64,000 nucleotides of DNA from Micromonospora polyrhachis. GTDB lineage: Bacteria; Actinomycetota; Actinomycetes; Mycobacteriales; Micromonosporaceae. Location: contig NZ_JACHJW010000001.1 of the NCBI RefSeq assembly GCF_014203835.1, positions 3,360,501-3,424,500 on the forward strand, in the 5' to 3' direction. The translations under genes were made by a program, and so were the position numbers. Shown one piece after another: positions 8,461 to 15,848 of the stretch. Each line of letters starts with the position of its first letter. Position 1 is the stretch's first letter. Below the pieces are notes generated by a model. It did no database searches. It was not told the DNA's origin and saw nothing but the letters and a program-made list of their open reading frames with translations.

Positions 8461-8476
8461 TCGTACATATGTTCGA
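8461..8476. promoter_or_regulatory. Near-consensus actinobacterial LexA (SOS) box
   Basis: TCGTACATATGTTCGA reads TCGAACATATGTACGA on the other strand. It fits the known Gram-positive/actinobacterial pattern TCGAAC-N4-GTTCGA with a single mismatch. It sits 52 bases before the dcd start and 12 bases before the start at 8489, inside both promoter regions. Binding is inferred from the motif only. Confidence 0.6.
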
Positions 8477-8488
8477 TAGGATGATCCC

Positions 8489-9061
8489 ATGGCTTCCTGG
8501 TCCGAATTCGCCACCGACGATCCCCGGCTCGCCGCCGCGATCCGCTCACTCATGCAGCAGTACGGGCCAGGCTTCGGCTACCTGGCCACCATCCGGGCCG
8601 ACGGCGGCCCTCGGGTCCACCCGGTCTCGCCCGTGATCACCGACGAGGGGCTGTTCTGCTTCATCGTCGACTCACCGAAACGGCGCGACCTCGAACGCGA
8701 CGGTCGCTACGCACTGCACTCCTTCCCGCCGGAGGAGAGCGACGACGAGGCGTACGTGGCGGGCCGGGCCCGCCCCGTTACCGACCAGGTCCGGGTCGCC
8801 CGACTTGCCGACAGCATGCGGGCCGCACCACAGGTCGACTGGCGCCTGTTCGAGTTCACCGTCGACGTGGCAATGCTGTCCCGGCACGGCAACGACGGCG
8901 CGAGCACCTTCGGTGGCGGGGCGGGCCGGCCAGCCGTACAGGTGTGGTTCGACCCGGCCGACGGTCGCAATCGCATGAGCGGCCCAGGGCTGGCGATGCG
9001 GCACAGTCGGCGGATCCATCGGCATGCCACCCCCGAATACACGCCGGTGCCGGCCCGTTGA
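8489..9061 (+). CDS. Pyridoxamine 5'-phosphate oxidase-like split-barrel protein
   Basis: The 190-aa protein matches the FMN/F420-binding split beta-barrel family. Residues 28-75 show the characteristic run GFGYLATIRADGGPRVHPVSP and VDSPKRRDLERDGRYALHSFP. The C-terminal third is variable and probably disordered. Its substrate is unknown; relatives include FMN- and F420-dependent oxidases or reductases. It has no operon partner on its strand and shares its promoter region with dcd. Confidence 0.8.
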   Translation: MASWSEFATDDPRLAAAIRSLMQQYGPGFGYLATIRADGGPRVHPVSPVITDEGLFCFIVDSPKRRDLERDGRYALHSFPPEESDDEAYVAGRARPVTDQVRVARLADSMRAAPQVDWRLFEFTVDVAMLSRHGNDGASTFGGGAGRPAVQVWFDPADGRNRMSGPGLAMRHSRRIHRHATPEYTPVPAR

Positions 9062-9074
9062 CCGAGCCGGCACC
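9046..9074. terminator. Hairpin between convergent genes
   Basis: GGTGCCGGC (9046-9054) pairs with GCCGGCACC (9066-9074). It overlaps the 3' end of the split-barrel gene and lies just beyond the stop of the minus-strand metalloprotease, so it can act for both. Confidence 0.5.
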
Positions 9075-9100
9075 GTTGATCAGGTTCGACCTTCCGCCTG

Positions 9101-10087
9101 TTATGGAGCGCGGTAGGCATTCCAGGCGTTCAGCATCCGGGTCGCCTGGCCCGTCGTGAACTCGTACATGCAGGAGTCGTAGGTGTAGTCCATGAAGTTG
9201 TGGATGGGGTCCACACCGGCCGAGCTGCAGGTGTTCCGTCCGGTCGGGCACTGGTAGGCCGGGGACGACTCGGCCGGGGTGTCCGAGACCTGGTCACCGG
9301 AACCGGAACAACCACCCTGGAAGGTGTGGTAGAGGTTCAGCCAGTGGCCGACCTCGTGAGTGCCGGTGTCACCCTGGTTGTAGTTGGTCGCGGTGCCGCC
9401 CGGCAGCGACTCGTTCAACACCACCACGCCGTCGTAGCTGTCCAGGTTGTTCTTCGGGAACGTCGCCCAGCCGAGCAGGCCGTCGCTGAGTTCGCCGAGA
9501 TAGATGTTCAGCGTGTTCTTGCCGCCCTGCCGGAGCTGGCTCTTCATCTGGCGTTCCGCCGACGAACCGTCGACGATCGGGTACCAGGCCGGGTTGGTGA
9601 CGCGGTTGATGCTCTGCAACTGGAAGGCGAACGCGGTGACCGCGCCGCCGGTCCCACCCGCGTACGCCTGGTTGAGCACCGTGATCTGAGAGTTGATCAT
9701 CGAGTTGGGGATGTTGCCCCCGGCCCGGGTGCTGTTCTCCTGGATCACGTGTACGACCACCGGAATGGTGACCGTGGCCTGGACGCTCGGCCCGGCGATC
9801 GTCGCGCTGGCCCGAGCCCGCAGCGTGCTGGTGAAGTCCGCCTCCCGCTCGGCGATCTGGGCCGGCGTCAGGTGGTTGGGGTCATGCTTGCCAGGAGTGC
9901 CCGGCCGAGCCTTGGCGAGCGAGTCGTGTGCGCTGCCTGGTTCGACACAGGCGACTGGTGCCTGGTCGGCGGCCAGCGCGGTGGTGGCCGGAGCGACGGA
10001 TGCTGCTGCGGCGGCGAGCAGCATGGCGAGGGAGGTGGATGCGACTCCGGCTTTTCGCCAGGTCGAAGCGCTTGAGTGCAGCCCCAT
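9101..10087 (-). CDS. Secreted M43 (pappalysin-like) zinc metalloprotease
   Basis: The 328-aa protein begins with a signal peptide (residues 1-40, ending TALAAD). Its catalytic helix HEVGHWLNLYH has zinc ligands His244, His248 and His254, and a Met-turn region lies at IHNFMDYTYDSCM. Four conserved Cys near the active site probably form disulphides. ATG 10087 is chosen because GAGGTGA lies just upstream; the longer frame to 10327 would run into the neighbouring gene. It is a close paralogue of the next gene upstream. It probably degrades extracellular protein; the substrate is unknown. Confidence 0.9.
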   Translation of the reverse strand: MGLHSSASTWRKAGVASTSLAMLLAAAAASVAPATTALAADQAPVACVEPGSAHDSLAKARPGTPGKHDPNHLTPAQIAEREADFTSTLRARASATIAGPSVQATVTIPVVVHVIQENSTRAGGNIPNSMINSQITVLNQAYAGGTGGAVTAFAFQLQSINRVTNPAWYPIVDGSSAERQMKSQLRQGGKNTLNIYLGELSDGLLGWATFPKNNLDSYDGVVVLNESLPGGTATNYNQGDTGTHEVGHWLNLYHTFQGGCSGSGDQVSDTPAESSPAYQCPTGRNTCSSAGVDPIHNFMDYTYDSCMYEFTTGQATRMLNAWNAYRAP

Positions 10088-10153
10088 GAGTTCACCTCTT
10101 TCTAGCCGCGACGCGGCCGGGGGTGTGCCGCATCGGGTGCGTGAACGTGAGGC

Positions 10154-10164
10154 GAACGTTACCC
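10154..10164 (-). promoter_or_regulatory. Shared promoter motif of the M43 pair, copy 1
   Basis: On the minus strand GGGTAACGTTC (containing TAACGT as a likely -10) lies about 70 bases before the start at 10087. The same 11 bases occur at nearly the same distance from the paralogue start at 11301. Confidence 0.45.
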
Positions 10165-10247
10165 GCCCATCGATACTCATGGAAATAGTGAAGTGTTGCG
10201 CAGCGGTTAACGGATGCGTCGTCGACGACGGATGCGTCCGTACGCCA

Positions 10248-10284
10248 AGAGGCCGGCTGTCCGTCACGACGGAAGCCGGCCTCT
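10248..10284 (-). terminator. Terminator after the upstream M43 gene
   Basis: AGAGGCCGGCT (10248-10258) pairs with AGCCGGCCTCT (10274-10284). It starts 19 bases past the stop of the gene at 10303-11301, separating the two paralogues into two transcripts. Confidence 0.65.
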
Positions 10285-10302
10285 GCGGGCAGCGGGTCGG
10301 GA

Positions 10303-11301
10303 CTACCTGGCGCGGTACGCCCGCCACGCCTGGACCATGCGCTTCACCTGGTCCGGGGTGAACTGGTGCATGCAGGAGTCGTAGGTGTAGTCCATGAAGT
10401 TGTGGATCGGGTCAAGCCCGGCCATGGTGACGCAGGAATCTCGGCCCGTAGGGCAGCCGAACGCCGGGGCCGCCTCGGCTGGCGTGTCCGGCACCGCGTC
10501 GCCCTCGCCCGCGCAGCCACCCTGGAACGTGTGGTAGAGGTTCAGCCAGTGGCCCACCTCGTGGACAGCGGTGTCCCCCTGGTTGTAGTTGGCGACGGTG
10601 CCACCCGGCAGCGACTCCGCCAGCACCACCACGCCGTCGTACTTGCCGACCTTCTTCTCCGGGAACGTCGCCCAGCCGAGTAGGCCCTCGTCCAACGCGC
10701 CGGTGTAGATGTTGAGAGTCTGTGCCCCGCCGACCCGCAGGGCTGTCTTCATCTGCCGCTCCGCAGGACTGCTCGGGACGATCGGATACCAGGCCGGCTT
10801 GACCACATGGTTGATCTTCTTGAGCTTGAACGTGAACGGCGACGGGGCGCTGCCGTTGCCGCCGGCAAATGCCTCGTTCAGCACCTTGATCTGCGCGTCG
10901 ATCAGCGGTCGGGGGATGTTGCCACCAGTTCGAGAGCGGTCCTTGGCGATGACGTGGACCACCACCGGGATGGTGACAGTGCCGCGTGCCGGCATCGCGT
11001 ACGGGCCGAGCCTCGTCACCCGGGAATGCATCTCAATCAGCTCGCGGTCCCGCCGGGTGGCCTCGGCGAGCGTCAACTCGTTCGGATCGTGCCAGTCCGG
11101 TCCACTCCCCGGTCTCGCCCTGGCGCTGCTCGGCGGGAGTTCTGCCGGCGTGACGCAAGTCTGCTCAGCCGTGGCGGGGGATTTCGTCGCCTCGGCCACC
11201 GACGGCCCGGCATTCGCCGTCGTCGGCCACAACACGAGTACGAGAGAAGCGGCTGTCGCTCCGGTCGAGCGCAGCGACCAGCGAATGCGGTTGAGGTCCA
11301 T
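10303..11301 (-). CDS. Secreted M43 (pappalysin-like) zinc metalloprotease, second copy
   Basis: The 332-aa protein has a signal peptide (about residues 1-32, ending ANAGP), the zinc motif HEVGHWLNLYH (His247, His251, His257), and the same conserved Cys and DYTYDSC segment as its neighbour. The start is ATG 11301, with GAGGGG six bases upstream; GTG 11307 is an alternative. The two paralogues share most of the catalytic half but little of the signal peptide, and each has its own promoter motif and terminator. This looks like an old tandem duplication. Confidence 0.9.
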   Translation of the reverse strand: MDLNRIRWSLRSTGATAASLVLVLWPTTANAGPSVAEATKSPATAEQTCVTPAELPPSSARARPGSGPDWHDPNELTLAEATRRDRELIEMHSRVTRLGPYAMPARGTVTIPVVVHVIAKDRSRTGGNIPRPLIDAQIKVLNEAFAGGNGSAPSPFTFKLKKINHVVKPAWYPIVPSSPAERQMKTALRVGGAQTLNIYTGALDEGLLGWATFPEKKVGKYDGVVVLAESLPGGTVANYNQGDTAVHEVGHWLNLYHTFQGGCAGEGDAVPDTPAEAAPAFGCPTGRDSCVTMAGLDPIHNFMDYTYDSCMHQFTPDQVKRMVQAWRAYRAR

Positions 11302-11363
11302 GCTCACCCCTCGATCGACGGAGGCGACGCGTGGGGTGAGCGAGTCGCTACCTTTCGTGTGGT

Positions 11364-11374
11364 GAACGTTACCC
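11364..11374 (-). promoter_or_regulatory. Shared promoter motif of the M43 pair, copy 2
   Basis: GGGTAACGTTC on the minus strand, about 65 bases before the start at 11301. A TTTGAA hexamer stands 17 bases before the TAACGT element. It matches copy 1 in sequence and position. Confidence 0.45.
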
Positions 11375-11492
11375 AGGGCTGTCGGTTTTTCAAACGCTGC
11401 GCCCGTGTGCCCTGTCTTGGCGTGGCGACACGGACAACCCGGGGGTACGCGAGTGCACTCCCGCGCTCGACCAGGTACAGTGGGGTCCGCTT

Positions 11493-11566
11493 GCGGGTGT
11501 AGTTCAATGGCAGAACATCAGCTTCCCAAGCTGACAGTGCGGGTTCGATTCCCGTCACCCGCTCCA
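11493..11566 (+). tRNA. tRNA-Gly (CCC)
   Basis: A complete cloverleaf is visible. The acceptor arm is GCGGGTG/CACCCGC, the anticodon stem TCAGC/GCTGA surrounds TTCCCAA with anticodon CCC, and the T-loop is GGTTCGATTCC. CCA is encoded at 11564-11566. The gene is followed by a terminator and then by an integrase remnant, so it has probably served as an attachment site. Confidence 0.96.
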
Positions 11567-11572
11567 ATAGCA

Positions 11573-11611
11573 AAGGCCCAGGTCAGGAACTGTTTCCCGA
11601 CCCTGGGCCTT
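11573..11611 (+). terminator. Rho-independent terminator after tRNA-Gly
   Basis: AAGGCCCAGG pairs with CCTGGGCCTT, and a short T-run (agcttttct) follows. It is the normal end of the tRNA transcript. Confidence 0.75.
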
Positions 11612-11626
11612 AGCTTTTCTCGATCT

Positions 11627-11800
11627 CTATTCGGCCGCCGTGCCCCCTGCGTGCCCCTCCGGTTCAGCGTGCCCGTCCGTGCCCCCGCGTGCGTCCTCGA
11701 CGAGCCTGCTCAACGCGTCGGCGGTCTTCCTATCCCGGCCGGCAGCTTTGTGCAGGTAGATCAAAGCCGCCCGGGTGGTCAAGGCGCTGCGCGGTGCGGG
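11627..11800 (-). pseudogene. C-terminal remnant of a tyrosine integrase
   Basis: On the minus strand, ending at the stop 11627-11629, one frame reads TTRAALIYLHKAAGRDRKTADALSRLVEDAR followed by a Gly/His-rich tail (quoted in two parts: TTRAALIYLHKAAG and RDRKTADALSRLVEDAR). This is the characteristic end of actinobacterial site-specific recombinases, just after the catalytic Tyr region. Upstream the similarity fades and no catalytic Arg or His box is present, so only the tail survives. It sits 60 bases from the 3' end of tRNA-Gly, the classic place for an integrated element. Confidence 0.65.
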
Positions 11801-11865
11801 CGCGGGAGGCCACCCCCATAGCCGCCGGACAGCTACGCCCTGGATGGCTCGGTAACCTCCCGTGC

Positions 11866-12165
11866 ATGGATGTCTTCGTGCTCTGGCACATCCGGCACGC
11901 TCGCAACCTTGACGGGATCCCGAACCTGCACCGAGAGAACGGCGAGCTGATCTGGGACGAAGAAGACGGCGATGACCTCAAGCTCCTTGGCGTCTACTCC
12001 AGCGAACAACTCGCGGATGACCGCATCCAGGAGGCCCGGCTCCTTCCCGGATTCCGCGATGAGCCGGACTGCTTCATGATTGCCGGCTACGAGCTGGACA
12101 AGGATCAGTGGACCGCCGGCTTCGTCTCCATACCTTGCAGCGAGGAGCAGCGACCCAGCCGCTGA
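11866..12165 (+). CDS. Small conserved protein, DUF7336-like
   Basis: The 99-aa acidic protein has the pattern DLKLLGVYSSEQLADDRI, LLPGFRDEPDCFMIAGYELDKDQWTAGFV. This resembles a family of small uncharacterised proteins annotated as DUF7336, in which a signal or stress role is only guessed at. ATG 11866 begins the conserved part; the open frame extends upstream over the integrase remnant and is not used. No function can be assigned. Confidence 0.65.
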   Translation: MDVFVLWHIRHARNLDGIPNLHRENGELIWDEEDGDDLKLLGVYSSEQLADDRIQEARLLPGFRDEPDCFMIAGYELDKDQWTAGFVSIPCSEEQRPSR

Positions 12166-12335
12166 CTTGCAGCACGCAGGGCAGTACGGAAGCCGGCGGG
12201 AGAGAAGGCCCAGGAAAAGGCTATAGACCGTAACGGGATGAGAACGGCAGCGACGTGCTCCCGCCAGGCAGGCTTGCAGGCCGTTGACCGTGGCCCGGAT
12301 CAGCACCGCGCCGGTACTTAAGCGGTTTACGACAG

Positions 12336-12539
12336 CTACGCGCGGGCGGGCGGCGCGGGGGGCAAAGCTGCGGGTTCGGCGGTGGTGCCGGCCACTGCTC
12401 CCGTACCGTCGCGGCAGGCGTAGGAAAGGCTGGCGTGGATCCACCTACCGTCGATGTCGCGCAGGACGACGAGGCCGCAGTGCCGGCAGGGGACAACCCG
12501 GGGGTACGGCGGGGAGAGGCCCGCTCTGGCCTGGCTCAT
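12336..12539 (-). CDS. Small Cys-rich protein, possible zinc ribbon
   Basis: The 67-aa protein has CRHCGLVVLRDIDGRWIHASLSYACRDG, with three Cys and a His that could bind a metal. Its ATG overlaps the TGA of the gene upstream (12536) by the ATGA arrangement, which supports that it is real and translated from the same transcript. It is the last gene of a three-gene minus-strand operon in the accessory patch. Function unknown. Confidence 0.6.
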   Translation of the reverse strand: MSQARAGLSPPYPRVVPCRHCGLVVLRDIDGRWIHASLSYACRDGTGAVAGTTAEPAALPPAPPARA

Positions 12540-13051
12540 TGTTGGCCTGTCGGATCGTCGTGGCCGTCGTCGCCGTCGAGAGCGTCACCGGTCGCCTGGT
12601 CGTCGCCCCAGCAGAGGCCGAGGGTGAGGTCGTCACGGTGGCAGCCGAGATGGTCGATGGGGCGATTGCATTGCTCGCCGTCGGGGCCGATCAGGCCGCA
12701 GGTCACCGGCTCGACGTGGTTCCACTGGTCGGCCCGGGAGAGTAGCGCCGGGCTGAGGCCTACTTCGGGTCGGAGCATGATCAGAGCCTCGGCGTACGAG
12801 GCGGCCTGGTCGCGTGCCGTGGTCAGGTCACCCGCCGGAAAGGTCAGGTGCAGGGTGTACCGATTACCCGAGCTGTTGGGCGGGTTGAGTGCGTGAGCGC
12901 AGGCCGCGCGGACGGCCTCCGACACGTCGGCCCGGTCGAGCACCGCAAACAACTCGGCGTACGGCTCGGACGGTGCACTCTGGCCGGTCGGCTCGGGTCG
13001 CATGTTCTCCCTACGCACCCGCTCCCAATACGGTGAGCTGTTGCTCGTCAC
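12536..13051 (-). CDS. Hypothetical protein of the accessory operon
   Basis: The 171-aa protein is not recognised. The middle (YAELFAVLDRADVSEAVRAACAHAL to LPAGDL-like text) looks like a small alpha/beta domain. The C-terminal third holds a Cys/His set (CGLIGPDGEQCNRPIDHLGCHRDD) that may be a metal-binding knuckle. GTG 13051 is chosen because GGGAGG lies six bases upstream. It is 28 bases downstream of the preceding gene and overlaps the following one. Confidence 0.6.
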   Translation of the reverse strand: MTSNSSPYWERVRRENMRPEPTGQSAPSEPYAELFAVLDRADVSEAVRAACAHALNPPNSSGNRYTLHLTFPAGDLTTARDQAASYAEALIMLRPEVGLSPALLSRADQWNHVEPVTCGLIGPDGEQCNRPIDHLGCHRDDLTLGLCWGDDQATGDALDGDDGHDDPTGQQ

Positions 13052-13079
13052 GCGTACCTCCCAAGTCCTTGCTGTCAGG

Positions 13080-13538
13080 TCAGTTCGGCGGGTCACCGGG
13101 GAGACGGGTGTCCGGGTCCGCCTCCCCGGTGACGTGCGGCGGTGCCGGATTGCCGGATCCGGCTGCCGCCGGCGAAACACGGCCGCACGCCGCTGTTGCC
13201 CCCTCGGCGACAGCGGGTGGAGGAAGGCGGTCGTGTTTCGCGGTCCCTGGCGGGGGCGACTGGCCAGGGACGGTGGTGGGCTTCGGTGGGTGGCCGGTAA
13301 CGGGCCTGCTCAGTCGCTCGTCCCGTACTTGCTGAGCCCAGAGCCGGGCTGCGCACGGCCATGATCCGTGGCAGGCCTGGCACCGACGGTCGTTGTTGAG
13401 CGGGTGGAACACCCAGGCGCCGAGCGCCCGCCGGGCCGGGATGTGGTGCGACCAGTAGCGGTCGGCGAGCGCCGCACGCGCCGGATCGTCGATCCGCATT
13501 CGCCCGTGACCAGGAACGATCTCCGTCTCGGGGAGCAC
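13080..13538 (-). CDS. Hypothetical protein, first gene of the accessory operon
   Basis: The 152-aa protein has a conserved-looking block RYWSHHIPARRALGAWVFHPLNNDRRCQACHGSWPC with Cys and His spaced as in small zinc-binding proteins. A Pro-rich, probably disordered tail follows. GTG 13538 follows GGAGGTGAT closely. Such proteins are common beside HTH-DUF5753/DUF397 genes and integrated elements in Micromonosporaceae. Function unknown. Confidence 0.55.
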   Translation of the reverse strand: MLPETEIVPGHGRMRIDDPARAALADRYWSHHIPARRALGAWVFHPLNNDRRCQACHGSWPCAARLWAQQVRDERLSRPVTGHPPKPTTVPGQSPPPGTAKHDRLPPPAVAEGATAACGRVSPAAAGSGNPAPPHVTGEADPDTRLPGDPPN

Positions 13539-13550
13539 ATCACCTCCGGT

Positions 13551-13608
13551 GCACTGTACAGATCTGGACTGTGCCGGTTGTCGAGTCCAGTGTGTAGTTG
13601 AACAGTGC
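13551..13608 (-). promoter_or_regulatory. Nested inverted repeats upstream of the accessory operon
   Basis: GCACTGT (13551-13557) is repeated inverted as ACAGTGC (13602-13608), and TGGACT (13565-13570) as AGTCCA (13584-13589). On the minus strand a TTGCAC hexamer within the outer arm could be a -35 element. The arrangement is typical of an operator for a dimeric repressor (GntR-like or HTH). The cognate protein is unknown. Confidence 0.45.
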
Positions 13609-13645
13609 AAGATCACAAGGAGTAGTTGGGAGTGTTCTGTGCGCG

Positions 13646-13684
13646 AAGAGGGGGTCCGCCGCCGCAGCGGTGGACCCCCTCTTT
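13646..13684 (-). terminator. Terminator after the DUF397 gene
   Basis: AAGAGGGGGTCC at the left pairs with GGACCCCCTCTT at the right, with extra pairs inside. It lies 17 bases past the DUF397 stop codon. Confidence 0.7.
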
Positions 13685-13700
13685 GTCAGCCTGGTACGTG

Positions 13701-13934
13701 TCAGGGTTGCCTGATGCGCCCACTCCGGAGCGCGTCGAGGAACTCGGAGAACGCGGACTCCGAAAAGGCGAGGACAGAACCGTTCTCGCCGGCCTTGCTA
13801 TCGCAGACTCCCACCAGCCCATGTTGCTCCGAGTGCTGGAACTCCACGCATGCGTTATTGCCGTCGCTCCGGCTCGACTTGCCCCATCTGCCCGTAAAAC
13901 GCGGATCGGTGGGGTTCACATGACCAGAAATCAT
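13701..13934 (-). CDS. DUF397 protein
   Basis: The 77-aa protein carries the DUF397 signature WGKSSRSDGNNACVEF, VGVCDSK and a C-terminal FSESAFSEFLDALR. DUF397 proteins are abundant in actinomycetes and almost always sit beside an HTH-DUF5753 regulator, as here (gene at 13947, 12 bases away). The pair is thought to act as a regulator with its small modulator, comparable to BldB/WhiJ-type pairs. The exact role is not known. Confidence 0.88.
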   Translation of the reverse strand: MISGHVNPTDPRFTGRWGKSSRSDGNNACVEFQHSEQHGLVGVCDSKAGENGSVLAFSESAFSEFLDALRSGRIRQP

Positions 13935-13946
13935 TCCCGGCTCCTC

Positions 13947-14867
13947 TCAGGAGTTGAGTTCAGCGGTCAGGGTCTTGATCGCAGACTGAAGGAGTCGCAT
14001 GCTCTCGTTCGGGCCGTGCGCTGCGTTGAGCAGCCGGCCAAACAGCTCTACGTAGTCCCTCACCTCGGCTTGTCCCGCATCATCATCGTCCGGGACGAGA
14101 TAATCTTTGTAGACCGTGTCTACGACGACAACCCGCAGGTCAAGGTCGTTGTAGCGGTAGATGGTGAAGGGGCTTCGCGGGGCAGGTCCATCGGCAAGCC
14201 GGGCTCGGACTGGCAGCACGCGTAGGTCGACGTTGGCTTGCTCGGTGATGATGCCGACCAGGTGGTGTAGCTGACCGAGGGCCACTCTGGTATTGACAAC
14301 CCGGTCGTAAATGGCCGCCTCCTCGACGACCACCGTGAGCCGCGTCGGATGCGAGCCGTGCAGGACCTCCTGCCGACGTAGTCGTCCACGGACTACTTGC
14401 TCTGTCGAGGGCGATGCCGATTGCGATGTCGCGTGTACGCGAAACCGGGCGTACTCCTCGGTCTGCAAGAGCCCAGACAGGACATGCGGGTTGTACTCGT
14501 AAATCTTTGCGCCCTGTTCAAGGCGGGCAGCGGTGACCTGAGCAGCCCCCATGCCCGCGAAGGCGCGACGCTGCCACCATCCCGGCCGCTCGGCGTATCT
14601 CGCGACACCAACCAACGTCGTGTACAGCGCCGAGTCCGGACTGATCTTGAGCGCTTCCAGTACGTCCACGACCAGGCCGGCGCTTACTCCGATCTTGTGC
14701 TGCTCTGCCCGGATGATCGCGACGCGATCTCTCCCGACCAAAGCGGCCAGCTCCTCCTGAGTGAGGCCATGATCCTCCCGCAAGCGCCGCAGGTCCCTGG
14801 CCAGGACTATCCGTGCGGCGAGTGGGCTTACGGGTACTGGCTCCAGGTCCGGCTCACCTGATGGCAT
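13947..14867 (-). CDS. XRE-family regulator with DUF5753 domain
   Basis: The 306-aa protein has an N-terminal helix-turn-helix (about residues 20-75: RDLRRLREDHGLTQEELAALVG) and a C-terminal DUF5753 sensor-like domain (about 105-300, with YNPHVLSGLLQTEEYAR and the typical end VELFGRL). ATG 14867 follows AGAGGAGG. It is cotranscribed with the DUF397 gene. WhiJ-like regulators of this class influence differentiation in streptomycetes. Its target here may include its own promoter. Confidence 0.85.
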   Translation of the reverse strand: MPSGEPDLEPVPVSPLAARIVLARDLRRLREDHGLTQEELAALVGRDRVAIIRAEQHKIGVSAGLVVDVLEALKISPDSALYTTLVGVARYAERPGWWQRRAFAGMGAAQVTAARLEQGAKIYEYNPHVLSGLLQTEEYARFRVHATSQSASPSTEQVVRGRLRRQEVLHGSHPTRLTVVVEEAAIYDRVVNTRVALGQLHHLVGIITEQANVDLRVLPVRARLADGPAPRSPFTIYRYNDLDLRVVVVDTVYKDYLVPDDDDAGQAEVRDYVELFGRLLNAAHGPNESMRLLQSAIKTLTAELNS

Positions 14868-15089
14868 GCGCACCTCCTCTGAGGAGCAGACGTTGCCAGA
14901 GTCGCACATCGCGATCTAAAGGGGTGGCCGGGGTGCTGATCATGGATCACGCAGGAGGTACGCAGATACCCCACTACCTGCTTCGTCAGCTGTTTCAGGA
15001 GCGTCCGTCGGGCATGTTGACGGAGTGGCGATGCCGCCGCTATTACAGCGAGTGGACCTTACAAATGACCATTCCAGAGGAGGCAAACG

Positions 15090-15299
15090 ATGACCGCACC
15101 CGATCTGGCCCATGCTGGCTGGCGCAAGAGCAGCCGCAGTGGGCCAAACGACTCGAATTGTGTCGAGGTTGCTGAGCTTGCTGCGGCGGTCGGGGTACGT
15201 GACTCGAAGGACCCGTCCAGTCCGGTGTTGGTCTTCGCGTCGTACGCCTGGTCCAGCTTTGTTGGCGGCCTGCGGGGCGATGGCGGCAAGTCACGTTGA
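15090..15299 (+). CDS. DUF397 protein, second copy
   Basis: The 69-aa protein has the signature WRKSSRSGPNDSNCVEVAE, VGVRDSKDPSSPVLVF and a C-terminal WSSFVGGLRG. GAGGAGG stands eight bases before the ATG. It has no HTH partner on its own strand, so it may pair with the regulator at 13947 or be an orphan. The 150 bases before it contain an open stretch from ATG 14941 that looks like a fragment of another gene, but I cannot identify it. Confidence 0.85.
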   Translation: MTAPDLAHAGWRKSSRSGPNDSNCVEVAELAAAVGVRDSKDPSSPVLVFASYAWSSFVGGLRGDGGKSR

Positions 15300-15304
15300 T
15301 GGGC

Positions 15305-15331
15305 GCTGGTGATGCCGCCGGCATCACCAGC
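15305..15331 (+). terminator. Terminator after the second DUF397 gene
   Basis: GCTGGTGATGCCG pairs with CGGCATCACCAGC, a 13-bp perfect stem with almost no loop (cruciform-like), six bases after the stop codon. Confidence 0.65.
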
Positions 15332-15458
15332 AGCTTGCCTTGCTGCCGAGCCGAGTGCCGACACCCACCCTTGGTAGTAGCGGCAGATGGACGTCGGCGG
15401 CAAGGTCGTCGGTGACGCCGTGGGTGTCGAGGAGTTCGGCGAGAGGGGGCGGACGACG

Positions 15459-15848
15459 TCAGATGCCCGTCGGGTACAGGTCTACCTTGACGTTACGCAG
15501 TTCGACCCAGTAGCCGACCGACCGCTCCGGCAGGTCGGCGATCTCCGTAAGCACCAGACCGTCGCCGACCCTGATTGTTACCACGCTGTCTCGGCCCTGG
15601 GCGGGTTCGATCCGACCACGCATGACCACGGCCGCATCGCGGCTGCCGATGAAGTCCGTCGCCTCAGTCGCAGGTACGGCCGAAACGCCCCATTGCACCG
15701 GATCGCGAATCTCCCACTCGACATCGACCTGCTGCCCTGGCGTAGGCACCTCGGTGTCGCGCCAGATGCCGGCTGCGGCACCAACAGCACAGGTGAAGAT
15801 GACCCGCAGGGGCGTTGCCTTCACCACGTCCAGGAGAAGCACGTTCAC
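15459..15848 (-). CDS. Hypothetical protein
   Basis: The 129-aa protein is not recognised. It has alternating hydrophobic strands (VDVEWEI, VVMRGRI, VVTIRVGDGLVL, YWVELRNVKVDLYP) suggesting a small all-beta fold. The GTG start overlaps the stop of a possible upstream frame (15845-16081) by GTGA, suggesting coupling. Codon use is normal for the window. Confidence 0.55.
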   Translation of the reverse strand: MNVLLLDVVKATPLRVIFTCAVGAAAGIWRDTEVPTPGQQVDVEWEIRDPVQWGVSAVPATEATDFIGSRDAAVVMRGRIEPAQGRDSVVTIRVGDGLVLTEIADLPERSVGYWVELRNVKVDLYPTGI

